The position numbers and the translations under genes were made by a program. A stretch of 64,000 nucleotides of DNA from Struthidea cinerea (lineage: Eukaryota > Chordata > Aves > Passeriformes > Corcoracidae), in contig VZTI01003270.1 in the NCBI GenBank assembly GCA_013397865.1, positions 130,984 through 194,983 of the forward strand, given 5' to 3'. The notes beneath the pieces were generated by a model. The model did not search any database. It worked only from the letters and a program-made list of their open reading frames with translations, and was not told where the DNA came from. Below are positions 47,601 through 60,600 of this stretch, piece by piece. The first letter of the stretch is position 1. Each line of letters starts with the position of its first letter.

Positions 47601-50600
47601 AGACAGGAAACATGGTCCCTTTGATAGGCAAAATCAAATAGGATTTTTCCTAATTGTGAGTTTTAAAAATTTCTAGCTGTGAATTTCAGTAGATTTTGCG
47701 TTTGGATCATAATAAATAGCATGTAGTGATAGCAAGGTAACAGAATGTCTTAAATGGCTTGTTAGTTTAGGGGTTAATTTTGGTTACTTAAGAAAAGTCT
47801 GCTTCAGTCATCCTATTCTTTTTCCTAGTACCTCAGAAACTACACCTAATGTGTGTTTCAAACTCTGTTTGATGTGAGCAGTGAAAAAAACAAATGAGAT
47901 TTGCTGGAAATTTTTGGGGGTTAGGGTTTTTTTGTTAAAGTGACCAACTAAAAAATACTGAATTCTGAATAGTTGAGATCACAGCTTTCCCCATGGCGGG
48001 CCACACATATATTGCATTTATGGGATGGTTGAACAGAGATGGGATGTTCCTAGAGTAAGAGCTGGATTCCAGCAGAGAGTAGTAAAGCTTCCTCTGGAGG
48101 AAAATGTAGAGTCGCTGATGGTGGCCTGTGGGTGTTACAGCAGCCCACCAGTCAGTCAGTACCAGAGCTCCCTTTCTGTGACGCTTTAAGACTTTGCAGT
48201 GAGTGAGGAAGAATGGGATGGCTGGGATAGGCACAGGTAGGACATCTGTGTCCAGTGTTATCCCACAGCGTGCCTGGGTCTGTTGCTAACACACCCGGCC
48301 TTTGATCTCCAGGGTAAGGCTGCTTTGCTTTTCCTTCATATTAGAGCCAAACTTGAGCCTGAATATGGCTCAAATGCTTCTGCTCTTACTTTGATAGAAG
48401 GGGAATTGAATGGCATCCACATGTCTGTGTACATCAGTATTTAAGTAGGTATTAGCTAAGTATTCTTCCAGAGCCCTGAAATGGTGATGTACAGTTTCCT
48501 AAATGTATGCAGTTTTGCAATGTCACAATGTTCTGTGTACTCTGTTCAACTCTATATGCCCTGTGTGGGAGTGATACAGATGGAACTAGACAAAGATCTT
48601 GCTTTTTATTTTATTGGCTCTTCCATCTGAAACACACAACTTTATTTTTTTCATCCGGTTTGTGTGAAGTATTAAATAACTCTTGGAAAAGTTTGTTGAT
48701 TTTTGACTTATGACATGACAGATTCTCTGTGTGTGAGAGCGTGTGTGTGTATTCATGTTTCTTTTTTTCCTTTCCTGAAATAAAAACCTGCTGGCAGAAT
48801 TTTATATTCAGAAAAATAATTTTATATTTCTAAAGAACATAAACGTTTAGTGTATTATTTTGTGAATTGTTATGCTGAATGGATCAAATGCTTTTTGGGG
48901 TAAATCATATATTTCAATGTACGTGTCAGACTTCAACACAGTATAAATAATCTGTTCTGATCTGTACTATATGAGGATTTTTCCACAAAAAAACCAGTTC
49001 TGTATATTTTTGCGAAAGAGTTAATATGTTTATGTTTTGTGAAAGTACAACCTCTTTAAAATCTTTCCAGTTTTATTGCTAAGGTGTTTGCATAAAACTA
49101 ATGAAAATGGCTCAACAGAATTTATACTTTGAAGCTCCTTCTAGGGTAGACATTGTAACCTTATTATTAATATTTCAGCCTTGATTTCAAAAAGCCTCCT
49201 TTGCATTGTTTTCCCAAAGAAGAATTAAATATTATTCTCATACTGACAAAAAGCACCCACCTCAAACTCTTTCAATCTTTAGGTTTTTTTATTTTATTTT
49301 TAATGCATTTATTTAAATGCTTCAGAGGATAAAGAATTAAGAATAGACATTTTCATTGCAAGGATTGTGAAGCTGTCCAGCATTTTAACAAAGCTATTGT
49401 TTGTGCTTTGGAAAGCCTTTTCTTTAATCAGATATTTAATGCTGCAGCAATCAGAATAGGATAACGGTGACTCTTTAGCAGCTTGGAAAATAGGGATAAC
49501 GGCTATTGTAATGTGTAGCAGTGGCCCTCAATTGTCTGTGTAGCATAGCTAAACACCTATTGAGAGCAAAGGAAGATGTGTTTTTCCCTCATTTTGAAGA
49601 GTTTCCACCATCCTCTATTACTTCTTGATGTAATACATGACAAGAATTTACTTGTTATTGCAGCGAGGAATATCTTATCATGCTATGATGGCTGAAATCT
49701 TTCCTATTTAATGGGGTAAAACCTAGAAGGGTCGTGAAGATCACCAAATCCTTTTATGACTGGGGACAATACGCCATTTTTCTTTTAATAACTACATATT
49801 GAATGTCCTCTTCAAGCTGGTTAGCTATTTGAATTACAGGTTGCAGTCTGACCCTGGAATTTTGTCAGGGAAAATTCAATTAAAGTGATTTCCACATTCT
49901 CTGATTGATGTAGCATCTTGCTTGTTTGTAATTTAAGAAATAACAACGAGTACCACCAAACTTTTTTGCCTTCAACAAGCACATTACAGAATATCTTGAC
50001 TGAAATAATATACTTTTTCTGAAGTTCTAAATTTCTATGGCTCTATGAATAGCCACAGAAAAAGGATGCCTGTGGCCATGAGGGACATAGTGAATACAGG
50101 TCTCTAAGTATTTAATAATTGCATAGAAGAGAACAAATTCAAAACATGTTGTTGAAGGTGATGCACCACAGAATATCTTAGAGCCAAATCAGGACAAGAA
50201 TTTCTTCTGAGAGTAGAAAATTAATTTTCAAGTGGTTACTCTAAATAAAACATAAGCTTTGGGGACCTAATTTAGATTTTTTAACTAGTAGTAAGTAATG
50301 GAAAGATTACATTTAATGGAAAGACTACATTTAATCAATTTTTGTTTCCAAATTTCCTTCAGATTTTTAATTGTCCCATTTAAAAATGCTGTAAGTAAGA
50401 GTGGTGTTAGATTCACTTTTCATTTAGGCTAGCAAATATAACCAACGAAAAATCCCAATTCTTTTTGGAACTGAAAGTGAATCGAGGAATTAGTTGCTTA
50501 CAGACAAGGCATTCCACTCTCTGCTAGTGGTTTAAAGACCAGCATAGACAAATCTTCCAGCAGTGAAAGTTGTTTATGGATCTCCTGCAAAAATTACAAA

Positions 50601-53600
50601 TTACATGGCACTAGCTTGTTAAAGGAAAAAAAAAATCTAACTAGTGCTGTTGAATGACAGAAGAGAATTCAGTTTAATCTTTGCTACACTTTACAGACCT
50701 GGACATTATCTACATGTATTGTGTTATGTCTCCCTTTTCAAAACTGGAACAAGGGAAACAGTGGAGAACTTCAGACCAGTAACTAAGGTGTGATTTTTTT
50801 GGCAAGTTCTTTGACTTGCTTTATACCTTTATTAGCACTGAGATAGGTAAAAAAAGGTCAGGTGCTTGGTAAATGGGAGACAAATATTATCCCAACTATG
50901 TGTCCTCCCATATGGGAGAAATTGATCTTCCTCTGTATGAAGGCTGTCAGCTGGCAGGTGATTGTGGGATATTGCTCAGTCAGAGCAACATTCCGGTAAA
51001 GCTAACTGGATCCTGTTGGAAAAAGAGCTGTAAGGATTACAGCAGCAGAACTTTCATATGCTGAATTGATGAGTTTCCCTGGCTCAGAGTGGAAACTTGA
51101 TTCACTATTTAAGAAGAGATCCATGTTTTAAGTTAAAAGAGGGCTGGCTGATGATGAACTCTTTCAGTTTTGTGTAAAAGTTTTCTTTTTTCAAACAGAA
51201 TATCACTTTTTCCTCAAATGAGACCTTTGAGAGATACTTTGTGCATTCAATAGAGGATTAAAACAGGTAGGGAAATATCCATAAAATCACTACTGATGTT
51301 ATAGATAAGGTCAAAACCAGTGATTTACATGTTGAACATAAAAGAAAACATTGAGGTATTAGGAACCTGTCTATTAATGCTGTCTGTATGAGCTTTTCAG
51401 TAACAGAAACAGTAACTTCATCCTAAACCTTTGTCTACAGGAACAAGAAGCCTGGTGTTTCTCCTTTGCCCATTCTCCTAGAAATCTCAGAGTGAACAGC
51501 TCCATTGCTGTAGGGTATGCAGTGGATTGTGTGTCTCTGTTAAAAAGAAGTGGGGAAAAATATCTTTATTTATCTCTGGGGTGGATTAGTGACTGTTACA
51601 CATGAGAACAAATACCTACATGCAGGGTGCATATTATTAGTACATTTGTTCTGTAAACCACACACAGACAGCGGATCCTGTCAGTGGACAGACTGACTGT
51701 CTGAAGTGAGCTTATAACATATTCCTTCCTCAGTAAAGTAGCAAGATACCTCCACACCCAGAACATACTGTCAAATCTCTGTAACTCCCTTTCCTGAACT
51801 AGTTGCACGGCGTCTTGAGCAAGCTTATATTGCGCTACTCAAAGCATTGCAATCCTAAAAATCCACAGAAGGCAAGATATTTAGACTATAATGTTTTTTA
51901 AAGGAATGTCAAGTAAAGAAAATAGTTGCTTCAGGCTGGATAGGCTAAAGAAGAGATTGCTGCTCTTTAATGTAAGATCTCTGAAAGTCAGGCTAGCAAA
52001 CACATTTTAAGATAACACCAGGACAGCTGGACTGCTGGGTTAGAGCATGAATAAAAAAGACCTAACCTCTAGTTTTGTGCTTAAGTGAATCTAAAGAAAG
52101 CCTTAAAACAAAAAAAAGAAAAGTCTTGCATTACCGTGCACATCAATTCTGCCCTTCTTTTGTGCAGGTTTTGATGGGCTGTAATTGTGTTCCTGGCATT
52201 CACAGTGAATCACATTAATTTTGCTTTTAACTCTCTTGAAATTCAATAGAAAAATATGCAAATTGTTCAGTAGGAAGTATGTAATTCAAAAGAGGTGTTA
52301 TATGGTGTGGGTTTTTTTTTTCCTAACCGAAAGAATAGAAGCTTCATTGTCTTTTCAGGACTCCTTTATTCATCTTGATAAATCAGGAGTCTGTTTCCTC
52401 CCCAAAATTTGAAATTAATTTTTCCAGTTCCTGATTATATTCTAGTGTTTCTAGTGTGGTGTGTGGAAGGAAGAAGGGGTTCTTGTTGCTGTTATTATGT
52501 AATTGCATACATTCCTCTATGACAAAACAGGTTATTCCCTTATGGATTTTCTTAAAAATGAAACCATCACCATATAGTCAGTGATATTAACTGATTTAGT
52601 CAGCAATGTAGAGAGGAGATTCACTCTGCTCTTAGAGTTTCTTTGTGAATAAACTTGTTACTATAACTTTGAGATGTCAGGGGTCCAGTGTGTGATCAAG
52701 TGCATCTCGTGGAAGTAGGGTTTATGAAGTGAGACAGGCATAGCAGGAAGAATACGCCAGCTGAGCAGTGGGATGGCTTAGACAATGCTCCCATAACTAA
52801 CACGTGTGCCATCAGATTATTTCTGACAAGTTCTCTCATGTTTTGTCCCCAAGGAGCCCAGCCCCCCCGTTCAAATACTGATTCCAAACACAAATGAGAA
52901 CTTCCCTCCCCCCCCACCACTTTGAGCAGGATGACATATGAATGAGATGAGGAACATAAGAACACCCTACCAAACAAACCAACTCACAAAACCTTGTCAT
53001 GTGCATGAATATCACCTTTGGAGGGGAGATATGCATCTATTCAAACTCTAATATTTATCTTGATAGCAGTGCAAATATATACTGAAATCTATTGTTTGCT
53101 GTTGACCTGCTGTGAACAGGAGATCAGGCTGTACAGAAAGGCATTGGCCTCTCATCCTGTGTGAGCTTCTAGAAGTTACTCAGTACTATATGGACACGTT
53201 TGCTTTGATTCTCCAGCTGGGTTCCAACAGCTGCCTTTGCCAGAATAGCTTGTGAGCTGGAAAGAGAGAACAGTCTTACTGCCCCCACTTCCTGCCAGAG
53301 AGTGTCCCCCTGGAACACTTGTGTATTTTTCTCTTATGAAATGAAGCGAGGAAGGACGGTAAAGACACAGAAGCACTGTAAATGGCTATTGATAATCATT
53401 TTAATATCCCTGAGCTTGACCTAGGAGCAAGCTATTACCCATCAGCTGTACTGCACTAAGGACAAAATAGAAACAACCCAGGGCAGTTACTGTGGAGAAA
53501 ACACCTTGTGCCAACTCTCCATCCTGTGGGAACTGCTGTTCCTGAAGCTTTGAGAAGAATGAAGCAATTAATGTCTGAGAGACTAAAGTGGATATTGCTC

Positions 53601-56600
53601 ATTAAGGTGTACTTCATGTATATTTCTCCCGTTGTATTTGTGGCTAACAGTGGTCCCTGGGGTCTACCTGAGGGATAAAGTGTTGCTGCTTTAAGCACAC
53701 TGCAGAGTAATGGCTACTGTGGATACCACAAGAAGCTGGTAATGCAAAGGGAAGGTGGACACTGAGTAGGGGAAAGGAAGGAAATTTGGGACAAATTGGC
53801 AGTGTGCCTGCTAAACAGGGAGGGAAGTAATAGACATTTCTGCTTGGCAGGTATGTTTGGTGTACCAAATCCCCCAGACTGCATCACCTTGAACTTTTTG
53901 TTTTAGCCCTATTCCCACATTTTGAGTTGCTTTTACTTACGAGAAAGGTATGTCTGGTGTGTTTGTGCACTTGGGGATAGGTGTGCGTTTCCGATAAAGT
54001 CTGCAAGAGAGGTGTGTGTGGGAAATACTGAAAAATTACTGATGCTTCTAAAAGGTTTTTAGTCTTAATGCTCTTTCAGTCTGTTTCTGTGCACACCCGA
54101 GGTTCTGCAAATGCTGGGTTTGGTTGTAGAAAAGGCCTAAGTGTTATTTTTCCCATCCTTTCTCTGAAGCTATACAAAAAAACCCAGGAGGTGGGTTGGG
54201 GGGCATATGTAAACTGAACTGACTCAAATTTAGAAATTATTTAAAAGTATTACTTTCAAGCTGTGTGGGAATCCAGAATGCAGAGAATATCTCTCTGCCT
54301 GTTTTGAAGGATTCTATCCCCCTGGACAACACTGGTTTTGACCTTCGCCCATGGAGAAAATTACCTACCCTTTGGGAAGAATTAGAATCTACGCTGGTGT
54401 GAACTAGGTGATAGAATGTTATGTAAGATTGTCACAAGGTGAAAATTTAGGGTCTTTGGGTTTGTTAATATAGTAAATAGATAAAAAGCAAAAAACTTCA
54501 AAATGGAGGATTGTTGTTGTTCTCCAGACCTTCTTCTGTTTCTTCTAGTACTCCATATTCTGCAGTAGAAGTAGTTTAAGGTGATTGGATAAAGAATTCC
54601 GCAGTTCCTGTCTATGTGACAAAGTGAGTTATGGAACATTGGTGGAAAAGTGAAAATATCTTTCGTTTTACATTTTTATTGGATAATTTACCTTTAAAGA
54701 GACTGTCTAATCTTGATAATTCGGCTTTCTCCTGCATTCTCTGCTCTGTGCTGTGTCTGGGTCATGCTAGTGACTCTATTTCTCTGATAAGACTTAATAA
54801 ACAACTATCTGAAAGCAGAGACTGCTGAAGGTCCCGTTCGTCTCTTGGATTCCTGGCAAAGACTCTAAAACTCTCCCCCATCTGGGGAGGCATTAATTAA
54901 GGCACGGAAAGTGTCAGTGCTGTGAGGGGAGGAGAGGGAAATATATTACTCCAATGACAAAATTGTTTGTGTGCTATTTGGGGAGTGGACAGCAATACAA
55001 AGGTTGACACCTCTTCAAGTTAGCATTCGAAACAAAACCTTCCTGGAACCACAGCTTAAATTTGTTCTTTATTTGTCCAAGAAGCCTTTGCTTATATAAA
55101 TACTTTGAAAAAATAGACTCATTGGCTTGCATCGTATGATGGCTTGTTGGTTCCTGTATGTTGTGCCTATGCACAGGTGTATTTTCAAGTACATTAGTCT
55201 GAAAACTTAGGTCCTGCAATTTTTCCACAGCTAAGATTGAAATTTAATGTTTGATACTTCAAGGGATTTTTTTGTTTTGTTTTGTTTCATTTTTTAAAAA
55301 AACACTGATAAAACCCGGGTGTATGTAACAGCTACAGTACATAAAACTCTGTAATGTGTAGTCACGTTCAGAGTCTTGCAGCTGGTCTTTTAAGATTGAA
55401 AGGCTTCTGAGAACACATTTCCAAATGTGAACAAGAAGGACAACAGCTTCGAGTTTGTTGTTGTAATTCAATGCATGTAACAGTGCCAGGGCAGCAAAGC
55501 CAATTCTCTGGCATCTTCATGGTCATTTTCATACACATTTTTCTATCAGAACTATTAAAATGGTACAATAACACTTAGGATGAATGAAACTTGCCAAATT
55601 TTATTGAATATATCGATATGTCAATTGACTTCTGCATTTGGCAATCTGGCTTGTTGCTGTCTGTGGAAGAGGAAGGTTTTTACACACCTGAAAACTTTGA
55701 GAAGCTGTACCATGGTTGCCTTTCTATGTAAGCAGTGTAAAAACTGTAGGCTAAGGTCACAGTGATTGTTTTGGTGAAGGCAAAGCAGCCTTGACCAACA
55801 GAGAACAGTAGCTTTTACAGGGAAGCGAGGAGATGGGAAAGGATAGGAAAACTTCACAGGCTGGTCTATTGTTTTCCAGAAAAGCAAACACATCAAAACC
55901 TAGGCTGTTTATTTGTGAATGGGAGTTAAAAGCAGGGAGTTCACACCTGATTTAAGTGAAAGAGCGGAGTCTTAAACATTTGGCTCCATCCTTTCTTGAT
56001 GCATCCCCTTTTCACCTGCTTTTTCTCTTTGCTCATTCTCATACATTCCTGTTTTCACTAGCCCATCTCAGGAAGGGATTTCCTTTGGCATTCTCCTTTA
56101 ATAAGAGAGAAATCTAAGTTTCTGGGTTTACATAAATTTATTGTCAGCCTCTAGGCTTGTCTTGCTGCACATGTAGTTCAAAATAATTTGCCATACAAGA
56201 CTAGCAGATTGAGAATACTCTTGCATTTTATTTTTCTTTTATTATCTGCTGCAATATTATCTGATAAAAAAGCTTTCTCTTTTCCATGCATAGTCATGGA
56301 AGTAAAAGAGGATTTATCCTTTCTCCTGACATGGAGGGAGGTCAGAGAGAGAAGAATGAAAGTGGAAAACTGCTTTGGCCCCCTGCATAAACTGAAATTT
56401 AATGTCATTCATAACTACCTTCGAGATCCTAGAAATGGTGCACTTGCTGAAGCTTTGGCATTCTGCAGTATAGCGACATCCAATTTCTCTTCACTTTTGT
56501 TCCTTCCAAGTATATCACTCACATTTGGTCTCCACTTTGTAAGCAGTGTGAGTCAAGGCCACTGTCTATCTGTTGGAATTCTTGGAATTTTATTGAAAAT

Positions 56601-56780
56601 CTCTGTACGTTATGGTGCCTTCCCTGGCAGAATCATGGGCTACAAATAGCAAGAAAAAGATACTCTATACCTACAAAAATAAATAGGATTTATGTCTCTA
56701 AGCAGAAACAGCAATGCAAATTCTCCACAAGAGCTAAAAGAAAAAAAATTCTCCACAGTGTCAGTCTGGTTTTTGCTGTA
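44690..56780. other. Long intergenic stretch without a recognised gene
   Basis: No coding exon with recognisable similarity. Overlapping frames on both strands at 45623-45917 (80 codons each way) and 52696-53036 lack domains. A GTGTGTG tract lies at about 48727-48752, and a near-duplicate TAATGGAAAGA(T/C)TACATTT pair at 50296-50333. A 153-codon + strand frame (56188-56649) lies next to the ERV remnant and is discussed among the findings. Confidence 0.5.
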
Positions 56781-57620
56781 TTTCACGTGTGGTTGCTGGT
56801 TTTACCTGTGTATGATGAACCCAGAGTTCGGTTCCTTCTACCTTGAGTGCAGTGTTGGTTACCAGGAGGACTTGGAGAGGTCCTTTCCATTTTTCCTTCA
56901 AGGACTCAGAGTTCCAAGTCTTTACCTATATAAAATCCCCAGGTTGGTATGATTTAAGTATAATTTTTACCACCTCCCTAGTTTTATTTGTGTGACAGGG
57001 AAAGGCAATCCAGAAAATGTACCTTCCAATACCAGAAGATACCTATACCCTTTTTGTCTGGATAATTCAGAGAAATTTATTTGCCAGTATTCTCCAGGTG
57101 AATTTCCCTGTTAACTGTTCCAGGAGGTGGCCTTTTCCTATTTATGGGATGGTTTTTTAAACAAATTGGACATTTCACTGTTATTGATTTTGCTATTTCA
57201 GTCATTTGCGCACTAAGTACAGAATTTTGGAAACTAGATATCACGGACTTTATTCCCCAATGGGTTTTGTTGTGTTCTTTTTCCATTATTTTCCTCATTA
57301 CATGAGGTGGAACTGTTGGCTGTCCACCATCTCTATTGATTCTTAGTGGGTTTTAATATATTCCGAGCTAAGTTCTCCTCTGCAGGTGTTCAATATTGAA
57401 TAGGTATTATTCTGAATCAATTAAAAAAATTTACCTTTTCATTCCCCACCAGTCATGTAACCAGGGGATTCCCCCGGTCCCCTTCAGGGCAATTCTTCAT
57501 CTTCACCTGAGCTCATGAGTTTGATGGTTTGAAGAGCCAGGTTTAGGTTTCCTGTCTGATTTTCCCCCAGCCTGGGGACACTCCCTTTTCCAATGTTCTT
57601 TATTTGGCTGGATGCACAAG
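56780..57620 (-). mobile_element. Decayed ERV1 (gammaretrovirus-like) provirus remnant, gag-NC to pol C-terminus
   Basis: On the - strand, retroviral landmarks occur in viral order. A degenerate nucleocapsid zinc knuckle lies at 57616-57578 (Cys at 1, His at 8, Cys at 13; the second Cys is replaced by Pro). An integrase N-terminal HHCC zinc-binding motif lies in the 73-codon frame 57298-57077: HNKTH, 29 residues, then CPIC, followed by PPPGTV. The integrase C-terminus with the WVHHTQVKP block lies near 56895-56795. Reverse transcriptase and RNase H are missing: only about 200 bp separate the knuckle from the integrase. Frames are interrupted by stops and shifts, so the copy is dead. Gag upstream of the knuckle may extend to about 58.1 kb, and sequence down to about 56.2 kb may also belong; LTRs were not found. 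Confidence 0.75.
57077..57298 (-). pseudogene. ERV integrase N-terminal fragment (HHCC domain)
   Basis: This 73-codon open piece of a retroviral pol gene keeps all four zinc ligands of the integrase N-terminal domain. It terminates at a stop just where the catalytic core would begin. In the adjoining frame the first core motif (about 57070-57090) has Asn where the catalytic Asp belongs, so no functional integrase is possible. Confidence 0.75.
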
Positions 57621-60600
57621 GGGATATCTCCTCTGAAATATCATACATGCTGAGCACAGAAAAACCTCCTCTTTATATACTATATTTTACATGCATATTC
57701 ATAGGTTTTTCTGAACTCATTAACATATGTTCCCTGCCCTCTCTGCATGTGTTCTTCTGTCCTGGGGGTCTCTTTGGTGGTCCATGGTGGGTGGTGACCC
57801 CAAAGTCATACCCGATTGCCTGGTGAAGTGGTAAAATTTGGCTTAACTGGGCTGGTTGCTTTCCACTTCTTCCTACAGAGTGATTATTGTGTGGCTCCAT
57901 AGGCCAGTGGTTTTTGAAGAATAAGCATTGTATCAGCCCTCCAGGTGCAAATGATTTTTCATCTGGCAACCGTTGGGAGTGGAAAAAATATGCTCACAGA
58001 GGGAAACTTAAAGCGATGGGTTGGATGTCCCTTATGTATTAACAGTCTGAAAGCAGATCGCTCCCCCTCAGCCCTAAAACATCCCATGAGTGTATTTCCT
58101 AAACCAGTACAGTGAATTTAGGTGAATTAATCTCAGTTCTTGAGCAGCTGGATTTATGATGTGATCTTGCAGAGCAATACATAGTCTGGTTGAATAAAAC
58201 AGAGCTGTCTAAATAGATTACCTGGCTTTTACACAATTCTGCTTTTCAGCGCAAGTAAGGCAGAGTCAGATGCATTCAGGAGCACAGCATAGATACAACA
58301 GACCTATACACCCACACAGACCTACACCCAACAGCCTCCTCCTAAAATGGCTGTAAATCTTCTTATTGTTAATCCATCTCTAAACACTCCTTTGTCTCTG
58401 AAGAGGAAAGAGGGTTGTTTGTACTGTGAGATTTGATGCATCTGACTGAGCCTTGGCTTTTAATTTACACACCTACATAATCCCTGCAGAGAAGGAGGTG
58501 CTCTGAATTGATCTCCTGGGGTGCTTCCTCTATTGACTGAGAGATGAGATGTGGAGGGAAGGGCAATCTCCCCTTATATTTAGCTGCAAAGACATCAATG
58601 TATCCCCTTCTCTCCCACTACCCATGCTGATGAATGTTTTATTCAAGCAAACTAATTTCCAGACCTGGAAAAAATATGTGAGAAAGCATGTGGTGATTTA
58701 AAAAACAAAGAAAAAGCTGTCATGGAGAGCAGACAAAATGCCATATATGTTGGTTAAAGCAGTAAAGCCCATGGAGAGAGCAGTAGGAACTAGAATTAAA
58801 GAGCTTTGAAAGCCATTTAACTACTGGTCTATAAGCTGCAAGGTGGAGTGAAAGCCAATTGTCTTATCTCAAGAGCGTGAGCCTTACAGTCAAAGCTGTC
58901 TGGGTTTTTAATTGCCACCTGGACTGTGAGTGTTCTCTCACAGAAAAGTGTTTGGATTTACCTTTATGGTCACATCTCTGATAAAGGTGCTTATGCACAT
59001 CTCTGATAGCAGGCCCCTCTGCAATGCTCAGGATGTGCTTCCAGAGGGATCATCAGGAACGCTTTGCGCTCAAGAAATTTAGATTTTGTTTGATTTTTTT
59101 GTTGCTTAATTTTAGTTTGGATCCCCAACTCCCACTTCTTCGCCTTTACTGAGGCCACTGCTCATCTTTGAATCAAGAGGGATTTGTTAGCAGGACTTTC
59201 TTCTGGGATGATTGGAAAAAAGTCTATTTGGTTCTAGAAATGGAAATCCAGCCCCTGTAAATTTTCTTGAAAATTTAAATATTTCAGTTACATTAGAAGA
59301 ATTAAGGCTTTAATTGCTTTATTGATTGATATATGTGTGCTTTAGGAGAGCACATAGGATTTACCTCAACCTCCCCAGTGTTTCTCTGGAACTCTGTGAA
59401 AAACAAAAAAAGAACTTACTATCTCAGAAAAACTATAATTGTCTTCTCACACTCTTTAATATAACTATCAGTCAACAATGGCTTCAGTAAAACATTCGGA
59501 AAGAGTTTATATAAACATCAATGCTAAATAATCCAGAGGAAAACCAAATCCATTATAACACCAAGTTACAAATCCCCATGAGAGCACTGATATCGATGGA
59601 ACCCATTGTTGGTTTGAAATTTGGATAATTTTAATAAGTTCGGAGTAGCAGAGGTGATGCTTATCAGACTAAAAGCTCCACTGTGGTGGAGTGGTAGCAA
59701 TCAGATTTCAAATAGCCTTTTTCTGTTTGAGAAGAACATATATTTTTTTTTTTCCTCTGCCCCAGAAAGAATTGCATGCCCTAAAATCTGGACAATTTAG
59801 TTAAGATCACTGTTGTTTATGGGTACTATTTAAAATTCTGAAAATACTTGAGCTTAGTTCTATTAATCTCTTCCTACAGACTTTTTTCTTTCATGTGGAT
59901 GCTTGGGACCATTTGAAAAACTATTTAAAATGCAATGTGAGTAAGGTGCTACCTCTATAATACCAAGGAAATACCTTTAATTACCTTTTAGATAAAAGCT
60001 AAAGGTCTTGATGTCATTTTTTCATAGGCATCTTATTAGCCAGTACAACATGTGTGGGAAACTTCTGGCTTGTGACAGTCAATTTGCATTTGTTGAGAAC
60101 AGTCATGTCAAACCAATCTAATTTCTTCCAGTGACAAGGTAACTGGCCTTTGCATAGAAAAAAAGAAACAGATGTTGAATATCTTTTGTAAAGCTTTCTT
60201 GTTGATATGCACTATATTCCCGCAAGCAAACTAGATAAATACATTTAATTGTAACTAGTAAAAAAGAATTTCAGTAGTTGTGGGACAGAAGTACAGAATG
60301 GATGAGTAAACATAGTAGGATGCTTCAGGGATCCACCCCGTCTGAAATGCAATTGGATGTTTTTATCAGTTACTATGATGACAAAATTGAGGATGCTCCC
60401 TTGATTTTAACCTGAGAAACAACTGTGCAGGTAGCAGTCCATAAAAAATCTGGAAGGCAGTGCGGATCATAACCTGAACAGAAGCTGACACTGTAACACA
60501 ACTATCAGAAGTAAAAAGGTAAATGAAATGGAAGAGTTGGAAAAAATGTGAGATTCTGAACATTAGTGAAAACACAGCAGGAATGTGGTGGCAAGGTTTG

